Source: Levilactobacillus suantsaiihabitans (GTDB taxonomy: Bacteria > Bacillota > Bacilli > Lactobacillales > Lactobacillaceae). Taken from it: a stretch of DNA of 64,000 nucleotides. The notes under the pieces are model-generated. The model had not been told where the DNA came from. It worked only from the letters and a program-made list of their open reading frames with translations, and searched no databases. This document shows positions 8,729-17,036 of this stretch, piece by piece. The stretch's first letter is position 1; each line of letters starts with the position of its first letter. The position numbers were made by a program, and so were the translations under genes. The stretch lies in NCBI RefSeq assembly GCF_004745505.1, contig NZ_RKLX01000009.1, positions 53,183 to 117,182 of the forward strand, read 5' to 3'.

Positions 8729-9385
8729 TCACGCGTATAGATTGCGCAAAGTTTTAATATCCGCAGCCGAAAGATGCGTCTTGCCCTGATCAATGGGGTA
8801 CATGACCGAGTGGCGACTCTCACTGTGATCGAGGCCCAAGGCGTGTCCCACCTCATGAATCGCCACGGAAACTTGGCGACTCTGGGCATAGGTCAAATTA
8901 AGCCCGGCCTGAGCGTGATTGGCAGTATAGCCTTGAAATCCGGTGACCGTTTCAATCTCGGGTCCCCCTTTGCCCAGTTCTAAATACGCCGCCTGTTTCT
9001 TCGGCATGGTCATCCGATAGGCAAAAATCGTCAGGCCGTTTTGCCGTTCCGTGGCATCGCCCGCGACCAGATTGACGATCCCCGTCTCATTGTAGACGGC
9101 AATGGCCTGCTCAAACGTCGACTCCAGGTCATTGGGCACGCTGCCGGCAAAGTGATAGTAATAAGTTTTCTTTAGCGTTCGCGGCTTGACGATAGACTCA
9201 ACGGGGGTCGCGGTATCTTTATCCTGACGCCCCATCAATGGCAATTGCGTCTCCCATTCATGCGTTGCTTGGGCGGCCATCGTCTGTGACATTGCAACTA
9301 TTCTAGGTAGCGTCCCTTGCAGACTTGGTAGCAAAAACCAGCCACCAATGAGAACCACCAGTAAGAGACCCAATCGTTTACGCAT
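8729..9385 (-). CDS. Matrixin-like zinc metalloprotease, copy 2
   Basis: A 218-residue secreted or anchored protease. The hydrophobic N-terminus is LGLLLVVLIGGWFLLPSL (5-22). The zinc motif HEVGHALGLDH is at 177-187, followed by SVMYPID (the Met-turn). The downstream copy shares the YYYHFAGS-like strand, the FEQAIAVYNETGIV helix and the NHAQAGLNL segment that leads into the zinc helix. Zinc ligands and the catalytic Glu are intact, so it should be active. The two genes lie in the same direction with a gap of about 115 bases and were probably one duplication. Confidence 0.85.
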   Translation of the reverse strand: MRKRLGLLLVVLIGGWFLLPSLQGTLPRIVAMSQTMAAQATHEWETQLPLMGRQDKDTATPVESIVKPRTLKKTYYYHFAGSVPNDLESTFEQAIAVYNETGIVNLVAGDATERQNGLTIFAYRMTMPKKQAAYLELGKGGPEIETVTGFQGYTANHAQAGLNLTYAQSRQVSVAIHEVGHALGLDHSESRHSVMYPIDQGKTHLSAADIKTLRNLYA

Positions 9386-9440
9386 GCTCTCGGCTCCTAT
9401 TCCAAATGATTACTGTTAGTCTACCGGGAATTCACAAGCT

Positions 9441-9737
9441 TTACCACAAAATCCGCAAATTTGGGGGTAATCCCAAGACTTTCTTAATATTTGATCGTCG
9501 ATAAATGAAATCTCTAATCTTAATTTCACCGTAAAAGCCTGATATAAAGGAATTTATAACACGTTCAGCGGAAACCTTATCATAATTAATTGGTCCAACC
9601 AATTTTTCAAGACTTGCAGGCCACTTTGTGAAATTTTCAAATCTGACCGCGCCTTTTTCGTAAAAAAAGACGTCCGATCCGCTTGAAATAGCCGACCAGA
9701 CGTATCGTTTTTTTTGCTTAAATTTTACCCTTACCAC
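9441..9737 (-). CDS. Hypothetical protein, AT-rich, coupled to small upstream ORF
   Basis: A 98-codon frame starting with GTG that overlaps the stop of the preceding small gene (GTGGTAA arrangement), which could allow translational coupling. The product is basic and soluble, with Tyr/Phe/Arg-rich C-terminal strands (RDFIYRRSNIKKVLG). Base composition is clearly more AT-rich than the neighbours, suggesting a different origin. I recognise no family. It could be a decayed fragment rather than an expressed gene. Confidence 0.4.
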   Translation of the reverse strand: MVRVKFKQKKRYVWSAISSGSDVFFYEKGAVRFENFTKWPASLEKLVGPINYDKVSAERVINSFISGFYGEIKIRDFIYRRSNIKKVLGLPPNLRILW

Positions 9738-9907
9738 TTACCCTGTTGCTGGACTAACGTCACTGGCACCCGGTCGTCGATCTCACCGTGCGCGGTACTC
9801 CCAGCCAGTTGCCGGGAGCCACTGACTGCAGCGACCAGCTCGAAGCCGTCCACTAGCAGTGCGATACTGAGAACCAGTACCAATACGTCACGCCTCAAAG
9901 ATTTCAT
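9731..9907 (-). CDS. Small membrane/secreted peptide of 58 residues, unknown
   Basis: An ATG with a strong purine box (AGGGGAAGGGA, 5 bases away) opens a 58-residue frame. Residues 1-6 are basic (MKSLRR), 7-24 are hydrophobic (DVLVLVLSIALLVDGFEL), and the rest is polar, ending VTLVQQQGKW. It has the layout of a type II anchor or a signal peptide. It precedes the matrixin pair in the same direction. The family is unknown; the good ribosome-binding site is the main support. Confidence 0.5.
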   Translation of the reverse strand: MKSLRRDVLVLVLSIALLVDGFELVAAVSGSRQLAGSTAHGEIDDRVPVTLVQQQGKW

Positions 9908-10001
9908 CTGCGTCCCTTCCCCTTTTGTTCACAGAAAAGTATACCGCAGTTGCACCGGCGACGATGCCCCTAGCCTCGGGTAAGTTAAGTCAGCAACGTG
10001 T

Positions 10002-10826
10002 TTAGTCCGCTGACGACCCTAAAACTTGCGTCAAGATGGTCTGCAAGACCCCATCTTGTTCGTTGTCCCACTGGGTCACGCCCGTTGCCACGGCTTGAAT
10101 CTGCGGGTCAGCGTTTTGCATGGCCAGCCCCTGGGCCGCATACTGAAGCAAGGGCACGTCGTTAGCGCCGTCGCCAAAGGCCATAATGTTCGCCGCTGAG
10201 AGGCCCAAACGCTGCGCTAGCCACTGAATGGCGGGAAGCTTGCCTACGTTAGCGGCAACCACGTCGATTACGCCATAGCCGCTGTCATGCGCATGCAAGC
10301 GACCGTCAAAGTACGTGTTCAGCTGTTCGACCATTTGGGCCGCTTGATCCGGCAGTGTGGAAATACTGATCTTTTTAATCTTATCTGTCACAGTCCGTAA
10401 GCTCATGACCTGTTGCAAATTATCATAATAGGCACTGGCGGCATCCAACAGCTGCTGTGGCGCCCCACTCTCCGTGTATGACCCTTGCGCCCCGGTCAAA
10501 ATCACATAGGCGTGCCGCAAAAAGTCCTGTTGCCGATCGACCGTGACGAACTGGGTCACAGCTGCCGGCGATAAGCTACCGTCAAAAATCAATTGGTCTT
10601 GTTGGTAAATAGACGCGCCATTTTCTGCGACCAAGACCAAATTGTCCGCCAACGCATCCGCAAACAACTCGCGCAAGTGGGCATATTCATTTCCAGAAGC
10701 CAACACCAACGTCACGCCCCGTGCTTGCAGCTGACGCAGCACTTGCTTGAACAACGGCCGATTATAACTCTGATCATTGTGAAGCAACGACCCATTCAAA
10801 TCAGTCGCAATTAATTTAATCGTCAC
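10002..10826 (-). CDS. Cof-type HAD-IIB hydrolase with altered motif I
   Basis: A 274-residue HAD phosphatase of the Cof/YcsE group with a C2B cap. Motif I reads DLNGSLL at residues 9-15; the nucleophile Asp9 is present but the usual second Asp (DxD) is Asn11. Motif II is LASGN, motif III Lys is in GKLPAIQWLAQ, and motif IV GDGANDVPLL is canonical. Family members hydrolyse sugar phosphates, FMN or pyridoxal phosphate. The Asn in place of the general acid may lower or change activity. The start is GTG behind an AGGAGAGG box. It is downstream of the rpmF terminator, hence a separate transcript. Confidence 0.88.
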   Translation of the reverse strand: MTIKLIATDLNGSLLHNDQSYNRPLFKQVLRQLQARGVTLVLASGNEYAHLRELFADALADNLVLVAENGASIYQQDQLIFDGSLSPAAVTQFVTVDRQQDFLRHAYVILTGAQGSYTESGAPQQLLDAASAYYDNLQQVMSLRTVTDKIKKISISTLPDQAAQMVEQLNTYFDGRLHAHDSGYGVIDVVAANVGKLPAIQWLAQRLGLSAANIMAFGDGANDVPLLQYAAQGLAMQNADPQIQAVATGVTQWDNEQDGVLQTILTQVLGSSAD

Positions 10827-11126
10827 GAGATCACCTCTCCTATTCGTGTAGTCTTATTATACGTGAAATTTGTTAAAGTTCTGTGTTTTAAAATCGCTAA
10901 CTGGCTAAAATGCCTCTGACCACTAAGCGATACTGCCACGGGAAGCTGGCGCAGTCTACAAGTAGCGTTTGCGCTTAGGCAAATGGCATTAACAACCATC
11001 AAATCAACCAGTGCTGCGGCCAACCACCACCGTAGTTGAGCGTTCGCCCGTGGGTATGGTCAGCCAGCCATCCAATCTAGCGAACGGCCGACGCCAGCAA
11101 CCAGTGTCGTGGTCACCAACGGCCGC
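10827..11126. other. Intergenic region, nothing recognised
   Basis: About 300 bases upstream of the HAD gene. A 66-codon frame on the minus strand has no ribosome-binding site or recognisable product. A promoter for the HAD gene is expected here; TTATTATACGT near 10853 may be part of it. Confidence 0.5.
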
Positions 11127-11166
11127 AAAAAAACTCCCAGAAGCCGCGGACTTCGTGGGAGTTTCA
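11127..11166 (-). terminator. Terminator of the yqeG-rpmF operon
   Basis: On the minus strand AAACTCCCACGAAGTC pairs with GGCTTCTGGGAGTTTTTTT across a CGC loop, ending in a T run just after rpmF. Confidence 0.9.
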
Positions 11167-11181
11167 TTTGACTAATTAAAA

Positions 11182-11370
11182 TTAGTTGTTTGCGTTCTTA
11201 ACCGCAACGACCTGACGGCCATCGTAGAAACCACAACTTGGGCAAACCATGTGGGCCTTACGCAACTCACCACAGTTAGGGCAAGGAGTTAAGTTCAGGG
11301 AAGCCAACTTGATGTGACCCCGACGCATACGCTTTTTCGTCTTAGACGTTTTCCGTGCTGGTACAGCCAA
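11182..11370 (-). CDS. rpmF: 50S ribosomal protein L32
   Basis: A 62-residue ribosomal protein. It starts at TTG (11370), 8 bases after a perfect AAAGGAGG box, giving M-AVPARKTSKTKKRMRR, the invariant N-terminus of L32; upstream in-frame codons are not part of the protein. Two CxxC pairs (CPNCGELRKAHMVCPSCG) form the zinc ribbon, so this is the zinc-binding C+ form. It is the last gene of the long leftward operon, directly after the YceD gene as in most bacteria. Confidence 0.97.
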   Translation of the reverse strand: MAVPARKTSKTKKRMRRGHIKLASLNLTPCPNCGELRKAHMVCPSCGFYDGRQVVAVKNANN

Positions 11371-11436
11371 AGAAAACACCTCCTTTAAATAAATTATATC
11401 CACTAGTGAAAAAATTTTTAAGGCTTACAAAGGCGA

Positions 11437-11988
11437 TTATTGATCATCCTGATCAGGGAAGAAATCCTTTAACTTTGCAAGACGTGGATCAACTGATTGA
11501 TTTTCCTTCTCCACCTTTTCCAGGTCAGCCTCGGCAACGACTTCCCAGTCATTACCAGTCGGCATCTTTTCGCCCTGTTCTTCGGCTTTCGAAAGAATGT
11601 GCATCGGAATTTGTAAAATAATGTTGTCACCGACGGCCTTATCGAAATCGATTTGGTCATCTTTGACCACCATCACAACGTCGGTCTTCTCAAACCGTTG
11701 CGTCGCGGCGGCGTCAGCAACATAAAATTCCGTCATTTTGAAATCTACGGGTAAGTCTACCGGCGCTAATGACCGACTAGACGGGACCGTTAAGTCCGCT
11801 GTTACCTGTGCATCGACCACAACGTCACCGTCCACCACGGAAACCATTCCCTGGGCATGAACGGGGCTTAAATCCAAGACGTCATCGCCGTAGCGTTCCA
11901 TTAAGTCAGCCTTCAAATCCAACGTTTCGTCGAACGAAAGTGGCTCATTTCGGTAATTCTTGCGGAGCTCGGTCAACGACCATTTCAT
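11437..11988 (-). CDS. YceD/DUF177 family protein
   Basis: A 183-residue acidic protein of the YceD (DUF177) family, which almost always sits directly before rpmF; in plants and bacteria the family has been linked to 23S rRNA accumulation. Seen here: N-terminal KWSLTELRKN, the central VDGDVVVDAQVTADLTVPSSRSL strand pair, and the C-terminal segment with VDPRLAKLKDFF, the family's typical end. The four zinc-like Cys present in some members are absent. Position between tmcAL and rpmF supports the call. Confidence 0.88.
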   Translation of the reverse strand: MKWSLTELRKNYRNEPLSFDETLDLKADLMERYGDDVLDLSPVHAQGMVSVVDGDVVVDAQVTADLTVPSSRSLAPVDLPVDFKMTEFYVADAAATQRFEKTDVVMVVKDDQIDFDKAVGDNIILQIPMHILSKAEEQGEKMPTGNDWEVVAEADLEKVEKENQSVDPRLAKLKDFFPDQDDQ

Positions 11989-12061
11989 CGCAATCCCTCC
12001 AATGCAACGTGATAAATTATACCTGTCAAAAAATGTGATGTCAAGGTAATTTCCTTGATAG

Positions 12062-13210
12062 TCATTCAGAATCGTCTTTTTTTACCGGAATTCGGCCGTA
12101 ATCCTGGTCGATACCCGTCAAAAGTGTGCGAATGGCGCCGGCTCGGTCGTCCAATTCGCCGGGACCCTTTTGCCAATCCCGGTCGGCCCGACTGACCAGC
12201 GGCAGGGCCACCTGCTTTTTGATCTGATGCAAATACGCCTGTCCGGCCGCCGAATACCCCAACACACGCAGGTATTGCGGCCCCGCCAACATCTCTGCTG
12301 GTTTGGCCTGCAACAAGATGCCCGCAGCTTGGCGCTGAATCCGGGTGTACGTATACCGCTTGGTCTTAGCCGCATGCATGAATGTGGCAAACGTCGAACT
12401 GGCCAAGGCCGCGCGCTTGAGGCGATACTCCACGCCTTCCGTAATCTGATACAGTTGGCGTAAATCGGTGACATCGCTGCTGACCAGCTGATAACGCAAC
12501 CACGGCCAAAAATCCGGCCAACTGGTCAGTGGCGTCTGCTGCAAGCGTGTCAGGGTACTGGTCGGCACCACTGGTTCGATGGCAGCCCAATCCCCCGCCA
12601 AGGCGGCCGAACGAATGGCCGTGGCACTGGCAAAGGCCGTGTCCGCCGTAATCGTCGCGTCATTGTGCTGACTGCCCCGCCGCGCCAAGGGCAACAGCGT
12701 CAGCGGTCGGCCCGCCCGTTGATTGGCCAAGGCATAAAAGAAGCCCAGGATATCGTTGGCGGCATTCAACGTGATGCCCGTTTGCTCGCGCAGATAACCC
12801 TGAAAGAGCGACGCGTACGTCTGGTCAAAGCGTTTGAAGGTCGCCGGATTCGTGGGTAAATGCGCCATTAAGCGCTGATAGTCCATGTCCGGGTGTTCGG
12901 TCCCAAACGCCAACCAATGGCACTGTAGGGCCGCTAAGAGCCGGACACCGCCCGCTGCAAACAAATGCGCCGGCTGCAAGGCACTCGCCGTGGGCAACTC
13001 GACGACCAGGTCGACCCCACCGGCTAAGGCAGCCGCAGTCCGTTGCCATTTATCCATCAGGGCTGGTTCGCCCCGCTGGACCCAGTTGCCACTCATGGCG
13101 GCGACGACCACATCGGCGCCCGTTCGTTGGCGCGCCTGATCAATCTGGTAGGCGTGCCCATTATGAAACGGATTATATTCCGCGATGATGCCGACTGCCT
13201 GTAACGTCAT
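12062..13210 (-). CDS. tmcAL: tRNA(Met) cytidine acetate ligase TmcAL
   Basis: A 382-residue nucleotidyltransferase-fold enzyme (formerly YlbM) that forms N4-acetylcytidine at the wobble base of elongator tRNA-Met using acetate and ATP. The N-terminal motif VGIIAEYNPFHNGHAYQI (6-23) carries the HxGH-type ATP site. SGNWVQRGEPALMDKW follows at 40-55, and an RSAALAGD segment and the C-terminal helical tRNA-binding domain come after. It overlaps closely with the methyltransferase gene upstream, continuing the operon. Confidence 0.93.
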   Translation of the reverse strand: MTLQAVGIIAEYNPFHNGHAYQIDQARQRTGADVVVAAMSGNWVQRGEPALMDKWQRTAAALAGGVDLVVELPTASALQPAHLFAAGGVRLLAALQCHWLAFGTEHPDMDYQRLMAHLPTNPATFKRFDQTYASLFQGYLREQTGITLNAANDILGFFYALANQRAGRPLTLLPLARRGSQHNDATITADTAFASATAIRSAALAGDWAAIEPVVPTSTLTRLQQTPLTSWPDFWPWLRYQLVSSDVTDLRQLYQITEGVEYRLKRAALASSTFATFMHAAKTKRYTYTRIQRQAAGILLQAKPAEMLAGPQYLRVLGYSAAGQAYLHQIKKQVALPLVSRADRDWQKGPGELDDRAGAIRTLLTGIDQDYGRIPVKKDDSE

Positions 13211-13212
13211 GT

Positions 13213-13956
13213 CTACGCCTCCCGTGTCACCTCAAAGAACCACCGAGTCGTGTCGGGTGCAACCTCATGTTCACCAAAGTCGGCGCTGACGCGTTTTACG
13301 GTCAACCCCGCGGCGGCCAAGGCCCGTTGGTAATCTGCCAACGGATAGGTCCGTTCATGATGCAACTCCGTCACCTTGCGATACTCGCCCGTTTCTTCAT
13401 TCTTCGTGAAGAAGGTCAAGTCATGTTCAGCGGCATGGGCCTCGTCTTCGATCCCATAACTGGTCCAGACGAACGCCCGGGTCTCATCCACATAATTGTA
13501 CATGTACCCGGGGTAAACGTCATCCGTTTGGTGCGGCGTGATGACGTCAAACAAGAACTGACCGCCCACCGCCAAGTGATCGTGCACCTGAGCAAAGGCC
13601 TGGGTCACCTGATCCAAGTCACTCAGGTAGCAAAATGAATCCGCAAAACACGTCACGGTTTGGTATTGCCCAATGGCACTGAGATCCAACATGTTGCCCG
13701 CCATCAACGGCATGGTCACATCGGCTTCTTCAGCGTGCTTGGCGGCTAACGCCAGCATCTCTTCACTTAGATCCAAGCCACTGACCTGATAGCCGTGCTG
13801 GGCCAACAAGACGCCTAAGCGGCCACTCCCACACGCCAGGTCCAGTAGCTCCCCACTGGTTGGGGCCACCCGGTTAGCGACAAAATCCAGCCATTGGTCA
13901 TACATGGCTGGATCAAAAAGTTCGTCGTAAAGCTCTGCAAAGGATTGATAGATCAT
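13213..13956 (-). CDS. yqeM: Class I SAM-dependent methyltransferase YqeM
   Basis: A 247-residue methyltransferase. Motif I is LLDLACGSGRLGVLL (38-52), motif post-I GLDLSEEMLALA, and motif II TVTCFADSFCYL. The remaining strands match the YqeM family. Its ATG overlaps the rsfS stop (ATGA, 4 bases). The family is always coupled to yqeK-rsfS; the substrate is not established. Confidence 0.88.
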   Translation of the reverse strand: MIYQSFAELYDELFDPAMYDQWLDFVANRVAPTSGELLDLACGSGRLGVLLAQHGYQVSGLDLSEEMLALAAKHAEEADVTMPLMAGNMLDLSAIGQYQTVTCFADSFCYLSDLDQVTQAFAQVHDHLAVGGQFLFDVITPHQTDDVYPGYMYNYVDETRAFVWTSYGIEDEAHAAEHDLTFFTKNEETGEYRKVTELHHERTYPLADYQRALAAAGLTVKRVSADFGEHEVAPDTTRWFFEVTREA

Positions 13957-14309
13957 GCTTCAACCCATTGGCCCAGATCAATCTCTGGGGCGTCTGACCA
14001 GAGCTTTTCTAAGTTGTAATGGCTGCGTTGGTCCTTTTGGAAGACGTGAACGACCACGTCACCCAAGTCGATCAGGATCCATTCAGCGCTATTCTTACCT
14101 TCGACGTCGCGAATGGCCACGTCGTTAACGTTCATTTGGTCAACGATCTCATCAGCAATGGCTTGGACTTGCCGGTTCGAGTTGGCTTCCATGATCAAGA
14201 AGTAGTCGGCCATTAAGCTGACCTTGGTCATGTCTAAAGCCACCATGCCTTCTGCACGCTTGTTTTCTGCAGCCTTCACTGCGATTTCTAAAACTGCTTT
14301 GCTTTCCAT
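13953..14309 (-). CDS. rsfS: Ribosome silencing factor RsfS
   Basis: A 118-residue protein that binds ribosomal protein L14 and blocks subunit joining during starvation. I start it at ATG 14309 (MESKAVLEIAV), which has a GAGAGGGGA box and lies 11 bases after the yqeK stop; a longer in-frame start would run into yqeK. Typical features are DMTKVSLMADYFLI, NSNRQVQAIADEI, the GKNSAEWILIDLGDVVVHVF core and YNLEKLW near the end. Confidence 0.95.
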   Translation of the reverse strand: MESKAVLEIAVKAAENKRAEGMVALDMTKVSLMADYFLIMEANSNRQVQAIADEIVDQMNVNDVAIRDVEGKNSAEWILIDLGDVVVHVFQKDQRSHYNLEKLWSDAPEIDLGQWVEA

Positions 14310-14320
14310 AGTTTCCCCTC

Positions 14321-14926
14321 TCAAATAGTCGGATATTGTGGCACCCACGCGTTGTAGGTGTCGATCGACTTAGGATAGACTGGCTTGCCATTTTCGACCA
14401 AATACTGCAGCGTGTGCTTGGCTTGAAACGCCACGCTTTTCGCCAGGTCCGTTTTCGCCAATTGCCGCGCCTCATCGACTCCCGGGAAGTCCCGTTGCGG
14501 TTCGATGTAGTCGGCCATGTAAACGATTTGTTCCAAGGGCGACATGTAAACCGCCCCGGTCGTGTGGTGACGCACGGCATTCAAGATATCTTCATCGTAA
14601 ATGCCCAGCTCATGCTTGATCAATTCAGCCCCCACGACCCCATGCCAAATAGCGTTGCCGTAGTCCAACAACACGGGATCCAAGTGGTACTGCTTGATGG
14701 CCGCGATGAAGTCCTCGTCCGGCCGTTGCTTGGCGTAATCGTGAACCAAACCGGCAATGCTGGCCTTTTCCAGGTCGACAGCATTACGCTTGGCCAATGC
14801 GATGGCCGTTTGTTCCACGCGTTGCACGTGCTTAAACCGTTTGGGCTTCAACTGTTGACTAATTTTGGCCAACAGTTCCGCGCGCGTCCCAGCAAAAATA
14901 TTTTCAGTGTAGGTTAGTTCAGTCAC
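14321..14926 (-). CDS. yqeK: YqeK HD-domain diadenosine tetraphosphatase
   Basis: A 201-residue HD hydrolase that cleaves Ap4A symmetrically to ADP. Metal ligands: His at KRFKHVQRVE, the HD pair in LVHDYAK, two further His in GNAIWHGVVGAEL and AVRHHTTG, and the Asp in YMADYIEPQRDF. It overlaps the end of nadD by 8 bases. Start is GTG. NAD and Ap4A metabolism genes are linked this way throughout Firmicutes. Confidence 0.93.
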   Translation of the reverse strand: MTELTYTENIFAGTRAELLAKISQQLKPKRFKHVQRVEQTAIALAKRNAVDLEKASIAGLVHDYAKQRPDEDFIAAIKQYHLDPVLLDYGNAIWHGVVGAELIKHELGIYDEDILNAVRHHTTGAVYMSPLEQIVYMADYIEPQRDFPGVDEARQLAKTDLAKSVAFQAKHTLQYLVENGKPVYPKSIDTYNAWVPQYPTI

Positions 14927-15551
14927 GATATAATAGATGCTCCTTAATGTAGAGATCGACCATGGTCGGGACCAGGTAACGCACGGATTGCCCCCGGCGC
15001 ACCTGTTCTCTGATCATCGTTGAACTGATCCCGATTTGCGGGACGTCGACCCACAAGACGGGGTACGGCGACTCGCGATTAAATCCCTGACGACAAACGC
15101 CGACGAACTGGACCAATTTGACCAGCTCATCGATGCGGTACCACTTCGGCAAGTAAGCGACCATGTCGCCACCAATAATGAAGTAGTACTGGTTTTCCGG
15201 ATGGGCCTGCGTCAGCTGTAACATGGTGTCATAGCTGTAGCTGCGACCGCCCCGTTGCACTTCCGTGAGTTCCAAGTCGAACCGCGGATTGTCCTTGATG
15301 GCCGCCTTGACCATCGCCACGCGGTCCTTGGCGGGAATCGTCAACTTGCGATCCACGTGCGGCGGCTCGGCATCCGGCATGAATAAGACCTTATCCAACC
15401 CCAACTGGGTCGCCACTTGATCCGCAATGACCAAATGTCCCAAATGCGGTGGATTAAACGTCCCACCCAGGATACCAATTCGCCGTTTCTTAGCGGTCGC
15501 CGCTAATTGGGTCGCCACTTGTGTACTCGTTCGTTCTAGGATCTTCACCAC
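14919..15551 (-). CDS. nadD: Nicotinate-nucleotide adenylyltransferase NadD
   Basis: A 210-residue enzyme joining nicotinate mononucleotide and ATP to deamido-NAD. The ATP site GILGGTFNPPHLGHL is at about 25-39, and the second nucleotidyltransferase motif ISSTMIREQVRRGQ at about 174-187. The N-terminal 24 residues are an extension compared with E. coli NadD, common in lactobacilli. Start is GTG (a second GTG follows directly) after a GGAGGT box. Confidence 0.95.
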   Translation of the reverse strand: MVKILERTSTQVATQLAATAKKRRIGILGGTFNPPHLGHLVIADQVATQLGLDKVLFMPDAEPPHVDRKLTIPAKDRVAMVKAAIKDNPRFDLELTEVQRGGRSYSYDTMLQLTQAHPENQYYFIIGGDMVAYLPKWYRIDELVKLVQFVGVCRQGFNRESPYPVLWVDVPQIGISSTMIREQVRRGQSVRYLVPTMVDLYIKEHLLYRD

Positions 15552-15566
15552 GACTGCCAGACCTCC

Positions 15567-15875
15567 CTACATGTTTTCCACGATTGGTGAAATCTTTTGG
15601 TTTTCTGCCTCGGTAGCGACCCGGTATAAGACCAAGACGCGCCCGATAGTTTGAACCACCTGAATGTCGGTGTTGTCTTCGATAAAGGCCTTGGTTTCGT
15701 CAACGGAAACGTCGGCGCTTTGTTGCAGATTGATTTTGATCAATTCCCGATTTTCTAAAGCACCGGTCAGTTGATCCAACCAGGTCTGGGTCAGCCCATT
15801 TTTACCCACGGAAAAGAGTGGGCGCATGGCATGGGCGTGGGCCCGTAAATAACGTTTTTGTTTTCCTCGTAGCAA
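15567..15875 (-). CDS. yhbY: YhbY-family RNA-binding protein
   Basis: A CRM-domain protein of 102 residues that associates with pre-50S particles. I start it at TTG 15875 (M-LRGKQKRYLRAHAH), because TTGGAGG lies 8 bases upstream; the earlier in-frame TTG at 15890 overlaps that ribosome-binding site. The GxxG-type loop is in FSVGKNGLTQTW, and ELIKINLQQS and IGRVLVLYR complete the fold. It lies a few bases after yqeH. Confidence 0.93.
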   Translation of the reverse strand: MLRGKQKRYLRAHAHAMRPLFSVGKNGLTQTWLDQLTGALENRELIKINLQQSADVSVDETKAFIEDNTDIQVVQTIGRVLVLYRVATEAENQKISPIVENM

Positions 15876-15893
15876 GTTGTTGTCCTCCAATTT

Positions 15894-17036
15894 TTAAATC
15901 ATTGCTCGGCGAATCAAGACACCGACACCCGCGGGCGCCCAGCCAGTCACATTGACCCCGGCTGGCACGGTGATCCACCCCAGGCCTTCAAAGACCAGGT
16001 CACTCTTGACCGTCGTCTTAAATTCGTGAGCCACGAGCGGCGGGAAGTCATCCTTCGTGTCGGCATGCGGTGGTGTCAACAGCTGGCCCAATTGCCGCGC
16101 GTAAAAGTCGTCAGCGTTTTCCAGCTTGGTGCGGTGAATGTAGAGATTGTTTTCAAAGTAAGCCGTGAACCCGTTCTTCGGTCCCTTGGTGTAGTCAAAC
16201 CGCGCAATCCCGCCCAAAAACAAGGTTTGTTGATCATTGAGTTGGTAATTCTTGGGTTTGATTGGCTTTTGCGGCGTCACAATCTTGAGGTCCTTGCCGT
16301 CCAGGTAGTGCGCCATTTGTTGGTTTTGAATGATCCCGGGCGTATCGACCAACACGTGGTCATCGTCCAGTGGCAGTTCAATCTTATCCAACGTGGTCCC
16401 AGGGAACCGTGACGTGGTAATCAGGTCTTGCACCCCGGTATTTTGTCGAATCACCTGGTTGATCAGCGTGGACTTCCCCACGTTGGTGACCCCGACCACG
16501 TACACGTCCCGGTCGCCCCGGTACTTATCGATCAATTGTAACAGGCCATCCACAGATTGGTTGGTCTTGGCGCTCAGCAGCGTCACGTCGATTGGCCGTA
16601 GCCCCTCTTCGTTGGCGCGTTGGCGCAGCCAGTCCCGTAACTTACTGCGCTTCAGTGAGCGCGGCAAGAGGTCTTCTTTGTTGCCGACCAGCAGGACTGG
16701 ATTATCGCCGACAAAGCGGTGCAGTCCCGGGATCACACTACCGTTAAAGTCGAAGATGTCCACCACGTACACGATCAAGGCGTTGGCGTCTTGAATCTGC
16801 GTCAACAGGCGTAAGAAGTCATCATCGGTCAAGCCGACGGGCACGATTTCGTTGTAGTGCCGCAGCCGGAAACACCGTTGGCAATAGACTTCTTCTTTTT
16901 CGATACCCTTGTCGAGCGCGGATTGCGGGGTGTACCCCGGTGCCGTCTTATCCGTGGTTTGCACGACCGCTCCACAGCCAATGCAGTGAAGTGGCTCGCC
17001 ATCAATGACGACCGGTTCAATGTGTTTTTCGTTCAT
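15894..17036 (-). CDS. yqeH: Ribosome biogenesis GTPase YqeH
   Basis: A 380-residue circularly permuted GTPase needed for 30S assembly. The N-terminal zinc finger has CIGCG at 18-22 and CQRCFRLRHY at 52-61. In permuted order the motifs are G4 NKEDLL, G5 SAKT, G1 GVTNVGKSTLI, and G3 DTPGI. The C-terminal part is the tRNA/RNA-binding TRAP-like domain. The start ATG follows AGGAGG. It overlaps the end of yqeG by 20 bases. Unlike in Bacillus, aroE is missing between yqeH and yhbY. Confidence 0.96.
   Translation of the reverse strand: MNEKHIEPVVIDGEPLHCIGCGAVVQTTDKTAPGYTPQSALDKGIEKEEVYCQRCFRLRHYNEIVPVGLTDDDFLRLLTQIQDANALIVYVVDIFDFNGSVIPGLHRFVGDNPVLLVGNKEDLLPRSLKRSKLRDWLRQRANEEGLRPIDVTLLSAKTNQSVDGLLQLIDKYRGDRDVYVVGVTNVGKSTLINQVIRQNTGVQDLITTSRFPGTTLDKIELPLDDDHVLVDTPGIIQNQQMAHYLDGKDLKIVTPQKPIKPKNYQLNDQQTLFLGGIARFDYTKGPKNGFTAYFENNLYIHRTKLENADDFYARQLGQLLTPPHADTKDDFPPLVAHEFKTTVKSDLVFEGLGWITVPAGVNVTGWAPAGVGVLIRRAMI

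Noticed and set aside
10823..11023. 66-codon frame upstream of the HAD gene
   Set aside because: Overlaps the HAD start and its ribosome-binding site and lacks one of its own.
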